The notes beneath the pieces were generated by a model. The model saw nothing but the letters and a program-made list of their open reading frames with translations, had not been told where the DNA came from and made no database searches. From positions 1 through 57,731 of the forward strand of contig REED01000069.1 of NCBI GenBank assembly GCA_007695225.1: DNA of 57,731 bases, written 5' to 3'. Shown here piece by piece: positions 37,718 to 47,063 of the stretch. This stretch comes from Gemmatimonadales bacterium. Lineage in GTDB: Bacteria; Gemmatimonadota; Gemmatimonadetes; Longimicrobiales; Gaopeijiaceae. Numbering within the stretch: the stretch's first letter is position 1; each line of letters opens with the position of its first letter. The translations under genes were made by a program, and so were the position numbers.

Positions 37718-38020
37718 ATGTCCAGTTCGGATTCGAAGTCGGAGCAGGTGCGAGAGGAGCGGGTCCGGATCCGGAACCGCATGGGAATGCACGCCCGTCC
37801 GGCTGCGGAGTTCGTGAAGCTGGCGGGTCGGTACCGGTCCGAGATCAGCGTGAGTCGAGATGGCGTGGAGGTCAACGGCAAGAGCATCATGGGCGTGCTC
37901 ATGCTGGCCGCAGAGCAGGGGGCGGAACTCCGGGTCCGGGGCGTCGGGGAGGATGCAGAGGCGGCGGTGGAGGCCCTCACCGCCCTCATTGACAGCGGCT
38001 TCGGAGAGGAGATGGGATGA
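37718..38020 (+). CDS. ptsH: Phosphocarrier protein HPr
   Basis: HPr relays phosphate from EI to EIIA. The 100-residue protein has the active histidine in MGMHARPAAEF (His25, equal to His15 of classical HPr) and the regulatory serine in NGKSIMGVLML (Ser56, equal to Ser46), the HprK target. It has a ten-residue N-terminal extension. ATG at 37718 follows GGGAGGGA; an upstream in-frame ATG near 37640 is less likely. EI starts ten bases after its stop. Confidence 0.93.
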   Translation: MSSSDSKSEQVREERVRIRNRMGMHARPAAEFVKLAGRYRSEISVSRDGVEVNGKSIMGVLMLAAEQGAELRVRGVGEDAEAAVEALTALIDSGFGEEMG

Positions 38021-38030
38021 GGCGCACCCG

Positions 38031-39806
38031 ATGAGTCGAGTCCACGATGGACTTCCCGCTTCCGAGGGAATCACCTTCGGGCGGGTAAGGATCCTGGAGT
38101 GGGAGGCCCCTGACGTGCCCCACCTCACGCTGGATCAGGATCAGGCGGAGGTGGAGGTGGAACGCTTCCATGCCGCCCGGGACTGGTCCCGGGAGCGCCT
38201 GGGCGAGCTACAGGAGAAGGTCTCCCAGCGCCTGGGGTCGATGGAGGCTCGTATCTTCGATCCCCAGCTTCTCATGCTGGATGATGTGGAGGTGGTGGAA
38301 GGAACGGTCCGGTATATCCGGGAAAACCGCCTGAGCGCCGCTCGGGCCTTCCAGTGGCGGATGCTCGAGCTCCAGACCCGCTGGGTCCGGACCGCAAATC
38401 CCATGGTCCTGGACCGCCTGAACGATCTGGAGGACCTGCAGATCCGGGTGCTCCGGCGCCTCATGGGACTCCCCGACGCCGGCGAGGTGGCATCGGACGG
38501 TGAGATCACCATCATGGTGGCTCGCAACCTCACGCCCACCCTCGTGGTGCAGATGGACCCGGATCATGTACGGGGTCTCGCTACGGACCAGGGCACCCGT
38601 ACCTCCCATTGGGCCATCCTAGCCCGATCATTGGAGATTCCCGCCGTGGTGGGGTTGGTGGATCTCTACCGGTCCGCCACCGAAGGTGAGGACGCGATCC
38701 TGGACGGTCGGATCGGACGGATCATCCTGGATCCCACCGAGCGGGACCAGGACGTCTACCGGCGGCGACAGATCCGGATCCAGGAATGGGAGGGAGAGTT
38801 GGTTCAGCTTTCCCAGGAGGACGCCGTCACCCTGGACGGCCAGCCCGTCTCCCTCCGAGCCAACCTGGACCTTCCCGGCGAGGCAGGGCGGGCGCTGGAG
38901 CATGGCGCCGAGGGTGTGGGGCTCTTCCGGACCGAGTTCCTGGTCGTGGGACGGAGCGGCATGCCCGGAGAGGAGGAGCAGTATCAGGCCTACAAACATG
39001 TGGCCGAGACCTTTCCAAATCGGGCGGTCTTCATCCGGACCTTCGACCTGGGAGGCGACAAGTTTCCCATGTTCCTCCACATGCCGGCGGAGGAAAACCC
39101 CTTCCTGGGGTGGCGGGCGATCCGGGTCTGCCTGGACCGCCTGGAGCTCTTCCGTCCCCAACTCCGGGCCATCCTCAGGGCGACGGCCCACGGGGACATC
39201 CGGATCCTTCTCCCCCTGGTGAACGACGTGGAGGAGGTGGTTCGGGTCCGGGAACTCCTGGGAGAAGAGGAGGCCGCACTGAAGCGGGACGGGATTCCCT
39301 TCTCCTCGGGATACAAACTCGGGGCCCTCATCGAGACCCCTGCTGCGGCGCTGGATGCCGCAGAGCTTGCCCGGCACTGCGACTTCTTCTCCATCGGGAC
39401 CAATGACCTGGTCCAGTACACCCTGGCGGTGGACCGGACCAATGCCCGCCTGGCCCATCTCTACAATCCCTTTCATCCCTCGGTGGTTCGCCAGCTCCAC
39501 CAGGTCTCCCGGGTCTCCCGGGCCGCCGGGATCGAAGTGAGCGTCTGTGGTGAGATGGCCGCGAACCCCCTGGGGGCCTTTCTCCTCCTGGGGCTGGACA
39601 TCGATGCACTCTCGGTGGCGTGGCCCTCCCTGCCGGAGGTCAAGAAGGTGGTGCGGAGCTTCCGAATCGAAGATGCCCGCACCGCAGCAAGGAAGGCACT
39701 GGCGGCGCCCACCTCCCGGGATGTCACCGCCTGTCTTGCGGAGGGGATCGGGTCGGCGGTGGACCTCTACGCCTTCTCCGGGAGGTGGAGCCTGAGTCTT
39801 CCCTGA
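38031..39806 (+). CDS. ptsI: PTS enzyme I
   Basis: Enzyme I takes phosphate from phosphoenolpyruvate to HPr. The 591-residue protein has the swivelling domain with active His193 in GTRTSHWAILARS, GVGLFRTEFLV, the PEP-binding blocks IRTFDLGGDKFPMF and FLGWRAIRVCLDRLELFRPQLRAILRA (in part), and the C-terminal signature DFFSIGTNDLVQYTLAVDR with catalytic CGEMAANP. All key residues appear intact. It closes the hpf-hprK-EII-HPr-EI cluster. Confidence 0.95.
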   Translation: MSRVHDGLPASEGITFGRVRILEWEAPDVPHLTLDQDQAEVEVERFHAARDWSRERLGELQEKVSQRLGSMEARIFDPQLLMLDDVEVVEGTVRYIRENRLSAARAFQWRMLELQTRWVRTANPMVLDRLNDLEDLQIRVLRRLMGLPDAGEVASDGEITIMVARNLTPTLVVQMDPDHVRGLATDQGTRTSHWAILARSLEIPAVVGLVDLYRSATEGEDAILDGRIGRIILDPTERDQDVYRRRQIRIQEWEGELVQLSQEDAVTLDGQPVSLRANLDLPGEAGRALEHGAEGVGLFRTEFLVVGRSGMPGEEEQYQAYKHVAETFPNRAVFIRTFDLGGDKFPMFLHMPAEENPFLGWRAIRVCLDRLELFRPQLRAILRATAHGDIRILLPLVNDVEEVVRVRELLGEEEAALKRDGIPFSSGYKLGALIETPAAALDAAELARHCDFFSIGTNDLVQYTLAVDRTNARLAHLYNPFHPSVVRQLHQVSRVSRAAGIEVSVCGEMAANPLGAFLLLGLDIDALSVAWPSLPEVKKVVRSFRIEDARTAARKALAAPTSRDVTACLAEGIGSAVDLYAFSGRWSLSLP

Positions 39807-40012
39807 CCCGGTCGGAAGGCCGAGATAGGGGTTGTTTTGCTGAGCGGGCGCCGCCGTATTCGGTTCGAACCCTGTACTTCCCTTTCCCACCTTTGTAGCG
39901 TAGCAGGCTGTATCCGTTGACATCCCGTCGGGGGGGCCAGAACCAGCGTTTCCATCGAGGAGACGCAAGGGGTCCGCCCTCGCCGCTTCCAACCGCGACA
40001 AGGACGTTTCCC
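39807..40012. other. 206-bp region upstream of metK
   Basis: This gap should hold the metK promoter. TTGTTT near 39831 and GTATTC 18 bases on form a weak promoter-like pair. A TTCGAACC word resembles a tRNA T loop but lacks paired stems. I see no SAM riboswitch fold. Confidence 0.35.
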
Positions 40013-41191
40013 TTGACCCTTCAACTCTTCACCTCCGAGTCCGTGACCGAGGGCCACCCGGACAAGGTGGCGGACCAGATCTCCGACGCGGTCCTGGATC
40101 ACATCGTGGCGGCCGATCCTGAAGCCCGGGTGGCCTGCGAGACGCTGGTCACCACCGGCCTGGTGGTGGTGGCTGGTGAGATCACCACCCAGACCTACGT
40201 GGAGATCCGGGACGTGGTCCGCGAGACCCTCCTGGGAATCGGCTACTCCGACCCCGACTTCGGGATCGATGGTCGGACCTGTGCCGTGCTGGTGACACTG
40301 GACAAGCAGTCTCCGGACATCGCCATGGGAGTGGACCCGGGCGGCGCGGGGGACCAGGGAATGATGTTCGGGTATGCCTCGGACGAGACCCCCGAACTCA
40401 TGCCGCTTCCCCTGGTCCTGTCCCATCGGCTGACGCACGCCCTGGCGATGGCTCGCAAGGAAGGCCGGCTCCCGTGGCTCCGCCCCGATGGGAAGGCGCA
40501 GGTTACCGTGGGGTACGACGGGGATCGTCCGGTACGGGTGGAGGCCGTGGTCGTGAGCGCCCAGCATTCCCCGGACATCGGGCTCGAGGCACTTCGGGAG
40601 GCGCTTCGGGACGAGGTAATCCTTCCTGCACTTCCGGAGGATCTGGTGGCGGATGCCCCACCCACCCTCCACATCAACCCCACGGGGAAGTTCGTGGTGG
40701 GTGGCCCCCATGGAGACGCCGGCCTCACCGGTCGGAAGGTCATCGTGGACACCTACGGGGGGATGGGCCGCCACGGAGGGGGCGCCTTCTCCGGAAAGGA
40801 TGCCACGAAGGTGGACCGATCCGCCGCATATGCTGCCCGCTGGGCAGCCCGCACCGTCGTGGGGGCAGGTCTGGCCCGCAGATGCGAGATTCAGCTGGCC
40901 TATGCCATCGGAGTCGCGGAGCCGGTGTCGATCTGGGTGGATACGTTCGGTACCGGTGTGGCTCCTGACGCCCGGATCCGGGAGGGACTGGAGGAAGTCT
41001 TCGACTTCCGACCCCGATCCCTCATTCGGGACCTGGGCCTCCAGTCCCCCATCTTCGGGCCCTCGGCGGCCTACGGGCACTTCGGACGACGTCCTGAGGT
41101 GGTTCGACGCTTCGAGCGGGAAGTGAACCTCTTCTCCTGGGAGCGGGCTGACCGGGAGGAGCAGCTCAGAGGGGTGGTGGAGCGGGGGTGA
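40013..41191 (+). CDS. metK: S-adenosylmethionine synthase
   Basis: MetK makes SAM from methionine and ATP. Starting at TTG 40013 the product has 392 residues, the family length, and begins [20 protein letters not shown]. Other blocks: [56 protein letters not shown] (in part) and [21 protein letters not shown] longer frame from TTG 39917 adds 32 residues without similarity. AAGGA lies about 8 bases before TTG 40013. A hairpin-plus-T-run terminator follows the gene. Confidence 0.93.
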   Translation: MTLQLFTSESVTEGHPDKVADQISDAVLDHIVAADPEARVACETLVTTGLVVVAGEITTQTYVEIRDVVRETLLGIGYSDPDFGIDGRTCAVLVTLDKQSPDIAMGVDPGGAGDQGMMFGYASDETPELMPLPLVLSHRLTHALAMARKEGRLPWLRPDGKAQVTVGYDGDRPVRVEAVVVSAQHSPDIGLEALREALRDEVILPALPEDLVADAPPTLHINPTGKFVVGGPHGDAGLTGRKVIVDTYGGMGRHGGGAFSGKDATKVDRSAAYAARWAARTVVGAGLARRCEIQLAYAIGVAEPVSIWVDTFGTGVAPDARIREGLEEVFDFRPRSLIRDLGLQSPIFGPSAAYGHFGRRPEVVRRFEREVNLFSWERADREEQLRGVVERG

Positions 41192-41196
41192 TTTCC

Positions 41197-41224
41197 GGGG
41201 CTGGCTCCAGTCCCGTCTTCTTTT
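41197..41224 (+). terminator. Intrinsic terminator of metK
   Basis: GGGGCTG (41197-41203) pairs with CAGTCCC (41208-41214, one G-U) around a 4-nt loop and is followed by GTCTTCTTTT. It begins 6 bases after the metK stop. Confidence 0.65.
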
Positions 41225-41395
41225 CGGCCACTTCTCGGTGGAACCCTGACCCTGCACTGGGTGCGATCCCCGCTGGGGTCCAGGGAAGGCGAGCCGGGAA
41301 CGAACCAGGGAGCCGCTTCGGAGTACCTGTTCATCCGGAGGGTTTTCATTCCCCCCATCAACGATTTCCGGAGGCACCGGAGGTAAGGAGGCACC

Positions 41396-41947
41396 GTGCT
41401 GGTTGAAGTGAAGGTGCAGAGCCTGGGGTTGGATCGGGCGTCCAACACTCCGGTGGTCATCCTCCAGGAGCTGGAAGGGGACCGGGTCCTGCCCATCTGG
41501 ATCGGACCGGGAGAGGCCAGTGCCATCGCCATGCAATTGGCCGATATGAAATTCTCCCGCCCCCTGACCCACGATCTCCTGGTCTCAGCCGTGAAGGGGA
41601 TGGGCGGCCGTCTCAAGCGGGTGGTGATCTCCCGGGTGAGCGACAGCACCTACTTCGCCGAACTCGTGATCCACCGGGACGGCGAGGTCATAAAGGTGGA
41701 TGCCAGACCGTCCGATTCCATTGCCCTGGCCCTCCGCTCCGAGGCCCGGATCTTTGCCAATGACGCCCTCCTGGAGCGGGCGTCCATCGAGATCGAGGAG
41801 GAGGAGTCGCTGGACCCCGAATCCTTCGAGGTCGAAGGGGAGTCCGAGGCGAGTCCGGGGGAGGAGCCTGCCGGTATGGACCCGGAGGAGTTGAAGGAGT
41901 ATCTCCGGAAAATGAATCCGGAAGACTTTGGTCGTTTTTCTCCCTGA
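41396..41947 (+). CDS. Bifunctional nuclease (BFN/DUF151) family protein
   Basis: The 183-residue product matches the BFN domain: VEVKVQSLGLDRASNTPVVIL, LPIWIGPGEASAIAMQL and DARPSDSIALALRSEARIFAND blocks (parts), covering about residues 1-135. The remaining 48 residues form an acidic tail with EEYLRKMNPEDF-like helix. Family members have been reported with RNase and DNase activity and roles in stress response, but many are uncharacterised. The start is GTG at 41396; 170 bases upstream are free of genes. Confidence 0.87.
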   Translation: MLVEVKVQSLGLDRASNTPVVILQELEGDRVLPIWIGPGEASAIAMQLADMKFSRPLTHDLLVSAVKGMGGRLKRVVISRVSDSTYFAELVIHRDGEVIKVDARPSDSIALALRSEARIFANDALLERASIEIEEEESLDPESFEVEGESEASPGEEPAGMDPEELKEYLRKMNPEDFGRFSP

Positions 41948-42005
41948 TCCGGTCCCGGTCGACGAGGTGGCTCGACCCTGGACTTCCACTTCCTGGAGAC
42001 CCGCC

Positions 42006-43478
42006 TTGGTTTCGGACTTCGCCCGCTGTAGCGCATCGTTTCTTCGTGTCCTTCTCCTCTCCTCGACCCTCCTGGTCTTGGGGGGGATCACTCCCTTGGC
42101 GGCCGCCCTGATGCAGGATATGGGGCCGTCCACAGGAGCCGAGGCTCCTCAGGCCGAGGCTTCCCAGGCCGAGGCTCTCCAGGAAGATCCTTCCCAGGCT
42201 GATCCTTCCCAGGCTGGGCCCATCGAGGTCGAAGGTCGACTTCTCCTGGGGGAGATGGCGGCAGATTCGGGGACGGTGGTCCTCCACCGGGTGACACCGG
42301 AGGAGGCGGGGGCCATCGATTCCGTCCAGGTGACCAGTGAGGGCGGATTCCGGCTCCAACTCCCCTACCTTCCCGTCCGGGGAAGCGGAGAGGTCTTCTT
42401 TGCATCCCATCGGTACGAGGGGATCCTCTATTTCGGGCCGCCTCTCGCGCTGGCGGAACAGATGGACTCCGTCTACACGATCCAGGCCTACACCACCCGG
42501 ATCGCTCCGGCCCAGGGTCTGGCGGTTCCCGTCTCCGTGCGAAACCTCTTCGTGGAGGAGGGGCCCATGGGATGGCGGGTCACGGACCTCGTGGAGATTC
42601 GAAACGACTCGGCGGTGACCTGGGTCCCCGACCCTGAGACGCCCGGCGCCCTGGTCTGGAGCTATCCCCTACCCTTGGAGGCGTCGTCCTTCCGCGTGGG
42701 TGAGGGGGACCTCTCACCAGGGACGGTCACATGGGAGGATGGATTGGTGAGGGTCCGGGCCCCGCTCCTTCCGGGAGAACGCCTCCTGGTCTTCCACTAC
42801 GAAATCCCCACCCTGACCACGGAGTTTCCGCTCCCCGGAACCACTGGGGTCCTGGAACTCCTGGTTCGGCAACCCGCCCCGCCCCTCCGGGTGGACGGCC
42901 TGCAGGCCGCTGGTCCCATGGAGATCGAGCGGGGCGTGAACTACTTCCGCTGGTGGGGGGAAGGGCTCCAGGACCAGGTGATCCGGATCCGTCCGGGAGA
43001 GGAGGGCGGGGTCCCGGTGGCCTGGGTGGCCGTGGGGCTCGCCTTCGTTCTCGCCCTGGTGGGCGGATGGCTGATCCTCGGGCGGTCCCGGCCCTCCCTT
43101 GCAGGTGGGGTGGGACGGGGTCCACAAGGGACGGGGGGAGGCGCGACCGCTGCGGGCGGTGGCGGCATGAGGGGTCTCAGTGCGGCATCGGGGAGCGGAG
43201 GTGGGCAGGGGAGCGCCGGGGGCACACCGGGCCTGGCTCCCTCAGCGCAGGGCGAGGGGGCCACCCCCTTCGCCCGACGGCGGGCACTCCTCCTGGAAAT
43301 CGCCCGGCTCGACGAGGAGGGAGAGCGGGCGTCTGCGAAGGGGGAGTCCCGGGACGCTCGGCGGGAGCGCCAGGCTCGGCGGGAGGCCCTGCTTGCGCAA
43401 CTGGAATCGGTGGAGGTGGAGCTCCGCTCCTCTACCGTCGGGGGCGGGGGCGGGGCGGGTGGGGTTTCGGACAAGTGA
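42006..43478 (+). CDS. Membrane-anchored hypothetical protein with exported domain
   Basis: The 490-residue protein is not recognised by name. A signal sequence (about 8-35) is followed by an acidic Gln/Ala repeat (about 40-75), an exported beta-rich domain (GPIEVEGRLLLGEM onward, to about 330), one membrane helix (VAVGLAFVLALVGGWLILG, near 337-357), a Gly/Ala-rich linker, and a charged coiled coil (LLLEIARLDEEGERA to the end) facing the cytoplasm. The charged tail recalls cytochrome c maturation proteins of CcmI type, but that is weak. TTG 42006 is preferred; the frame opens at 41928 inside the previous gene. The stop overlaps recO. Confidence 0.6.
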   Translation: MVSDFARCSASFLRVLLLSSTLLVLGGITPLAAALMQDMGPSTGAEAPQAEASQAEALQEDPSQADPSQAGPIEVEGRLLLGEMAADSGTVVLHRVTPEEAGAIDSVQVTSEGGFRLQLPYLPVRGSGEVFFASHRYEGILYFGPPLALAEQMDSVYTIQAYTTRIAPAQGLAVPVSVRNLFVEEGPMGWRVTDLVEIRNDSAVTWVPDPETPGALVWSYPLPLEASSFRVGEGDLSPGTVTWEDGLVRVRAPLLPGERLLVFHYEIPTLTTEFPLPGTTGVLELLVRQPAPPLRVDGLQAAGPMEIERGVNYFRWWGEGLQDQVIRIRPGEEGGVPVAWVAVGLAFVLALVGGWLILGRSRPSLAGGVGRGPQGTGGGATAAGGGGMRGLSAASGSGGGQGSAGGTPGLAPSAQGEGATPFARRRALLLEIARLDEEGERASAKGESRDARRERQARREALLAQLESVEVELRSSTVGGGGGAGGVSDK

Positions 43479-44308
43479 GCCTGGTGACCGTCCCGGCGGT
43501 CCTTCTCCGCTCCTATCCCTATTCCGAGAGTTCGCTCGTTCTCCGCTTTCTCACCCCGGAGCATGGTGTGGTGTCGGCCCTGGCGAAGGGAGTCCGGCGG
43601 CGCAGCTCCCGGGGAGAGACCCCTATGGAGACTTTCCAGCGGGGGAGTCTCACCTTCCTGTATCGAGAGGAGCGGGACCTTCATGGGTTCCGGGACTTCC
43701 AGTCCCCAATCTCCTCTCGTCCATTGGCCGGGGACCTCCTCCGTTTCAGCGGGGCATCGTTCCTGGCCGAGTTGGTGCTGACCCATACCATGCAGGAGGC
43801 CAATTCCCGGCTCTTCACCCATCTGGTGGGACTTCTGGACCGTATCGAGACCGAGGCCCGGGCCGAACTCCCGGGCGTTATCCTCAGCGGCGCATGGACT
43901 CTCCTCCTGGACTTTGGGTTTCCTCCCGCCCTTGCGGAATGTCTCGACTGTGGGGAGGAGCTTCCCGGAGAGGGAATGGGGCGGTTTGACGTCGAGGGGG
44001 GTGGGATCCGCTGTGGCGTCTGCGCCCGGGGAGGCGAGGGGCCCCGGATCGGACCGGAGGCCCAGGTGGATCTCCGAAGGCTGGTTTCAGGCACCCCCTC
44101 CGGACCCCTGCGCGGTGCGGCCGCCCATCTTTCCCTGGTGGAACGCTATGCCCTCTATCACCTTGCAGGACGTCGGCCCTTCCACGCCACCACACTCCTC
44201 AGGACCTCCCTCGTGCAACTCGGAACAGAGGATGGGGGAGAGGGCGGAGGAGAGATGGGACCCATGGAGGAAGAGGGGGCCTCCCTTCCCGGAATCCCCG
44301 ATGCTTGA
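43475..44308 (+). CDS. recO: DNA repair protein RecO
   Basis: RecO helps load RecA onto SSB-coated DNA. The 277-residue protein has an N-terminal OB fold (VLLRSYPYSESSLVLRFLTPEHGVV), a helical middle (FLAELVLTHTMQEANSRLF) and a zinc ribbon with paired cysteines (CLDCGEEL near 143 and CGVCARGG near 166). A 30-residue Glu/Gly-rich tail follows the fold. Start is GTG at 43475 overlapping the previous stop. Confidence 0.88.
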   Translation: MSLVTVPAVLLRSYPYSESSLVLRFLTPEHGVVSALAKGVRRRSSRGETPMETFQRGSLTFLYREERDLHGFRDFQSPISSRPLAGDLLRFSGASFLAELVLTHTMQEANSRLFTHLVGLLDRIETEARAELPGVILSGAWTLLLDFGFPPALAECLDCGEELPGEGMGRFDVEGGGIRCGVCARGGEGPRIGPEAQVDLRRLVSGTPSGPLRGAAAHLSLVERYALYHLAGRRPFHATTLLRTSLVQLGTEDGGEGGGEMGPMEEEGASLPGIPDA

Positions 44309-44446
44309 CCGCAGCGCTCTGTGAGGAAAGATTCAGGAAACGTGCAACGGTCCAATGCGCGGATTCACAGCGGATTCACACAGGCTCGTCCGGGAGGACT
44401 AACGCCCCAACGTTACAGCACAGTCATTTTGTGCGGAGGAGTTCGG

Positions 44447-44896
44447 ATGAGGCGCACTCTACGCGTCTTCCTCGTCCTTCTCCCCGCCGTGCTCCTGCCG
44501 CTGGCCCTTGAGGCTCAGCAAGCGGGAGCCACCGGGGGTCGGCAGGCCCCGGAACAGGGATTCCGTCTCGAGCAGAACTATCCGAACCCGTTCAATCCCG
44601 AGACACGGATCCCCTTCGAGCTTCTGCAGGACGCGTTCCACGACGGCCGTCCTGCGACGGTCTCGATCCGGATTTTCAATGTCCTGCTCCAGTATGTGGG
44701 GTCACCCACGGCACTGAACCACCCGGCGGGGGACGGGACACCCGTCATCGATCTGGAATACACCGGTCCCGGGCGCCATGAGGCCTACTGGGACGGGCGC
44801 GACCGCTCAGGGCAGGCGGTGGCCTCGGGGGTCTATATCCTGGAACTGACCGTCAATGGACGATCCCGCCAGATGAGGATGTTCGTCACGAAGTAG
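44447..44896 (+). CDS. Secreted protein made of one YPNPFNP-type (FlgD Ig-like/sorting) domain
   Basis: The 149-residue protein has a signal peptide (about 1-24, ending ALEAQQ), a short linker, and then the domain opening FRLEQNYPNPFNPETRIPFEL and closing ASGVYILELTVNGRSRQMRM (parts). This domain usually sits at the C-terminus of large exported proteins, where it resembles the type IX secretion sorting domain and FlgD Ig-like fold. Here it stands alone. GGAGGA precedes the ATG. The neighbouring genes give no hint of partners. Confidence 0.8.
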   Translation: MRRTLRVFLVLLPAVLLPLALEAQQAGATGGRQAPEQGFRLEQNYPNPFNPETRIPFELLQDAFHDGRPATVSIRIFNVLLQYVGSPTALNHPAGDGTPVIDLEYTGPGRHEAYWDGRDRSGQAVASGVYILELTVNGRSRQMRMFVTK

Positions 44897-44911
44897 CAGG
44901 CGGTGTGCGCT

Positions 44912-45271
44912 TCAGGGAAGGACGTAGATGAAGCGGCCGCAACTCTCGCAGCTCTGCAGATCCTGGTGCACGTCCGAATCTCCGGCGGTAGCCGTGGGGA
45001 TGGAGACGAAGCAGCCGTAGCACACCCCGTTGATGACCGGCACCACGACCCGGCCCCTGGTGGGAAGGATCCGCTGATACCTGAGCCGGATGGGCGTCGA
45101 GAGGGTGGCCTCGAGGTCCGTAATGGTCAGTGCCAGCTGGGACCGGGCCTGCTCCGGGTCGAGTTGGAAGTGCTCTTGCTCCATGGTCTCGGACTCACCG
45201 CCGTCCTCCAGTTCCCGGAGTTGGCCTCGGAGATCCTGGAGTTCCATCAGAAGCGTCAATTGGGGATGCAT
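44912..45271 (-). CDS. C4-type zinc ribbon protein with N-terminal helix pair
   Basis: The 119-residue protein begins with helices typical of a short coiled coil (LTLLMELQDLRGQLRELED) and ends with a ribbon whose cysteines appear as CYGC and CESC. This matches the end of DUF164/CdsZ-like proteins, but is only half their length; the long coiled coil is shortened. ATG at 45271 is chosen over TTG at 45274. It follows the PtsN-like gene by 24 bases on the same strand and faces the YPNPFNP gene convergently. Confidence 0.72.
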   Translation of the reverse strand: MHPQLTLLMELQDLRGQLRELEDGGESETMEQEHFQLDPEQARSQLALTITDLEATLSTPIRLRYQRILPTRGRVVVPVINGVCYGCFVSIPTATAGDSDVHQDLQSCESCGRFIYVLP

Positions 45272-45295
45272 CAAGAAATCGTTCCTCGGGTCGGG

Positions 45296-45748
45296 TCAGG
45301 GGGCGCGTTCTTCGAGCAGGGCCAGGAATTCGGACGGATCGGAGAGCTCCGAAAGCTTTTTCGGGATGTCCGGGTCCTTGGCGAACTGGGCCACCTTCCC
45401 GAGAACCGACAGATACTGATTGGAGACTTCCAGGGGGGGGGCCACGATGAGGAAGAAGTTGTAGACCGGTTCGTTGTCGATGGCGTTGAACTCAACCCCT
45501 TCCGGCTTACGGCCATAGGCCAGCCGGAGTTCGTTCACTACAAGGGACCGGCAGTGGGGGATTGCGATCCCCTTTCCGATCCCTGTGGACCCCAGATTCT
45601 CCCTGCGCTTCAGCGTCTTGTAGAGGATCGCCTCGGATTTCTCATCCAGCTGGAGAAGCTCGATCAACTCCTTCAGGATGTCGTCCTTGGCCTCGGATTG
45701 GAGGGTGAGTTTCACCGACTCCGGGGTGAAGAGCTCCCTGAGCTTCAT
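45296..45748 (-). CDS. PTS EIIA of the fructose/nitrogen (PtsN) type
   Basis: The 150-residue protein shows the EIIA-Fru/Ntr fold with the active histidine in GIGKGIAIPHCR, the preceding ILYKTLKRRENLGSTGIG and the terminal FAKDPDIPKKLSELSDPSEFLALL. Such proteins often act as phosphorylation-dependent regulators rather than sugar carriers. No EIIB or EIIC of this type lies nearby, which favours a regulatory job, possibly fed by the HPr/EI cluster 6 kb away. The frame extends to 45787, but M at 45748 gives the family N-terminus MKLRELFTPESVKL. Confidence 0.85.
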   Translation of the reverse strand: MKLRELFTPESVKLTLQSEAKDDILKELIELLQLDEKSEAILYKTLKRRENLGSTGIGKGIAIPHCRSLVVNELRLAYGRKPEGVEFNAIDNEPVYNFFLIVAPPLEVSNQYLSVLGKVAQFAKDPDIPKKLSELSDPSEFLALLEERAP

Positions 45749-45961
45749 GCGAACGGCCTCCCGAACGGGCCCGTGGCAAAGCACCAAGCCGGTACCCGGC
45801 TGTGACAGATTGGATGAAAAGGACCTTCAAGGTTATCGGAACGCCGGGGCGAAGTCAAAGGATGGAAGGGGCCTCGGCCGGGCTGCCGGCAGGCCCCTCC
45901 TGCACGTCCACGCCGGGGCCCGGGGCTCTACAGCAAGGCCCGATTTCAGTACATTTCGAGC

Positions 45962-46993
45962 ATGTCCGATCCCAAAGTCCTCCCCTGGATGACGCCGGAC
46001 CGCACACCCCTCTTCCTGGCACCGCAGGCGGGGGTGAGTGAGTCCCCATTCCGCCGCCTCTGTCGGCGCTTCGGCGCCGACGTGGTCGTAAGCGAGTTCG
46101 TCAGCGCCGAGGCGATCTGCCAGGGCAACGAGCGAACCATGGACTACCTCCGGTTCGAGGAGGAGGAGCGTCCCATCGGCGTGCAGATCTTCGGCGCCGA
46201 GCCGGAGCGGATGGCGGAGGCGGCGGCCTTTGTGCATGAAACCTTCGCACCGGACTTCGTGGACATCAATTTCGGATGTCCGGTCAAGAAGGTGGTGAAG
46301 CGGAATGGGGGCTCCGGCTGCCTTCGGGACCTGGACCTGGTGGGGCGCATCGTCCGGGCGGTGGAGGGAGCCATCCCCATTCCCACCACGGTGAAGATCC
46401 GGAGCGGTTTCGACGCTTCCTCCCGGAATCCGGTGGGGATCGGACGGGTCTGCGAAGACGCCGGGGCCCGGGCCATCACGCTCCATCCCCGGACTCGGGC
46501 GGACATGTACTCAGGGCACGCCCGGTGGGAGGAGATCGGGGCCCTGAAGGAAGCCGTGGGTATCCCCGTTATCGGAAACGGTGACATCCGGAAGGGAGAG
46601 GATGCCCGTCGGATGCGAGACGAGACGGGGTGCGACGGGATCATGATCGCCCGGGGCTCCCACGGGGATCCATGGCTCTTCCAGCAAGCCAGGGCGGCCC
46701 TGGAAGGAGAGCCGATCCCTCCGGACCCCGGGGTGGAAGAGCGATTCCGGATCTGCATCGAACACGCCGAGAATGCACTGGCTTTCGAGAAGAACCGGGA
46801 ACGGGCCATGATCGAGTTCCGCAAGCACCTGGGATGGTATACCAAGGGACTCCCATCGGGACGGGACCTCCGGCAGGAGCTCTTCACCGTCACCTCCCTG
46901 GAAGAGGTGAGGGGAAAGCTGGATGAGTACCTGGCCCGGTATCTCGAAGGGGAACTCCCCGGAATGGAACCTCGGGTGCCGGTGAGCGTATAA
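45962..46993 (+). CDS. dusB: tRNA-dihydrouridine synthase, DusB-like
   Basis: Dus enzymes reduce uridines in the tRNA D loop with FMN and NADPH. The 343-residue protein has the TIM-barrel start LFLAPQAGVSESPFRRLCRRFGA (in part), EFVSAEAI, the catalytic cysteine in NFGCPVKKVVKRNGGSG, TVKIRSGFD, HPRTRADMYSG and GNGDIRKGEDA, then a helical C-terminal domain. The type (A, B or C) is not certain; the motifs fit DusB best. It diverges from ptsN across a 213-bp gap and lies just upstream of ssrA. Confidence 0.9.
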   Translation: MSDPKVLPWMTPDRTPLFLAPQAGVSESPFRRLCRRFGADVVVSEFVSAEAICQGNERTMDYLRFEEEERPIGVQIFGAEPERMAEAAAFVHETFAPDFVDINFGCPVKKVVKRNGGSGCLRDLDLVGRIVRAVEGAIPIPTTVKIRSGFDASSRNPVGIGRVCEDAGARAITLHPRTRADMYSGHARWEEIGALKEAVGIPVIGNGDIRKGEDARRMRDETGCDGIMIARGSHGDPWLFQQARAALEGEPIPPDPGVEERFRICIEHAENALAFEKNRERAMIEFRKHLGWYTKGLPSGRDLRQELFTVTSLEEVRGKLDEYLARYLEGELPGMEPRVPVSV

Positions 46994-47063
46994 GGTATGT
47001 GAGCTCGGGCGGTTCTGCCGATCTCGCGGGTTCCCCTCTTCGGAGGCGGCGCCCGACCAACAC

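Noticed and set aside
39860..39885. tRNA-like T loop (GGTTCGAACC)
   Set aside because: The flanks do not pair as a T stem and no other tRNA arms are near.
39807..40012. SAM riboswitch upstream of metK
   Set aside because: I could not find the paired elements of known SAM riboswitch classes; only a weak promoter-like pair is visible.
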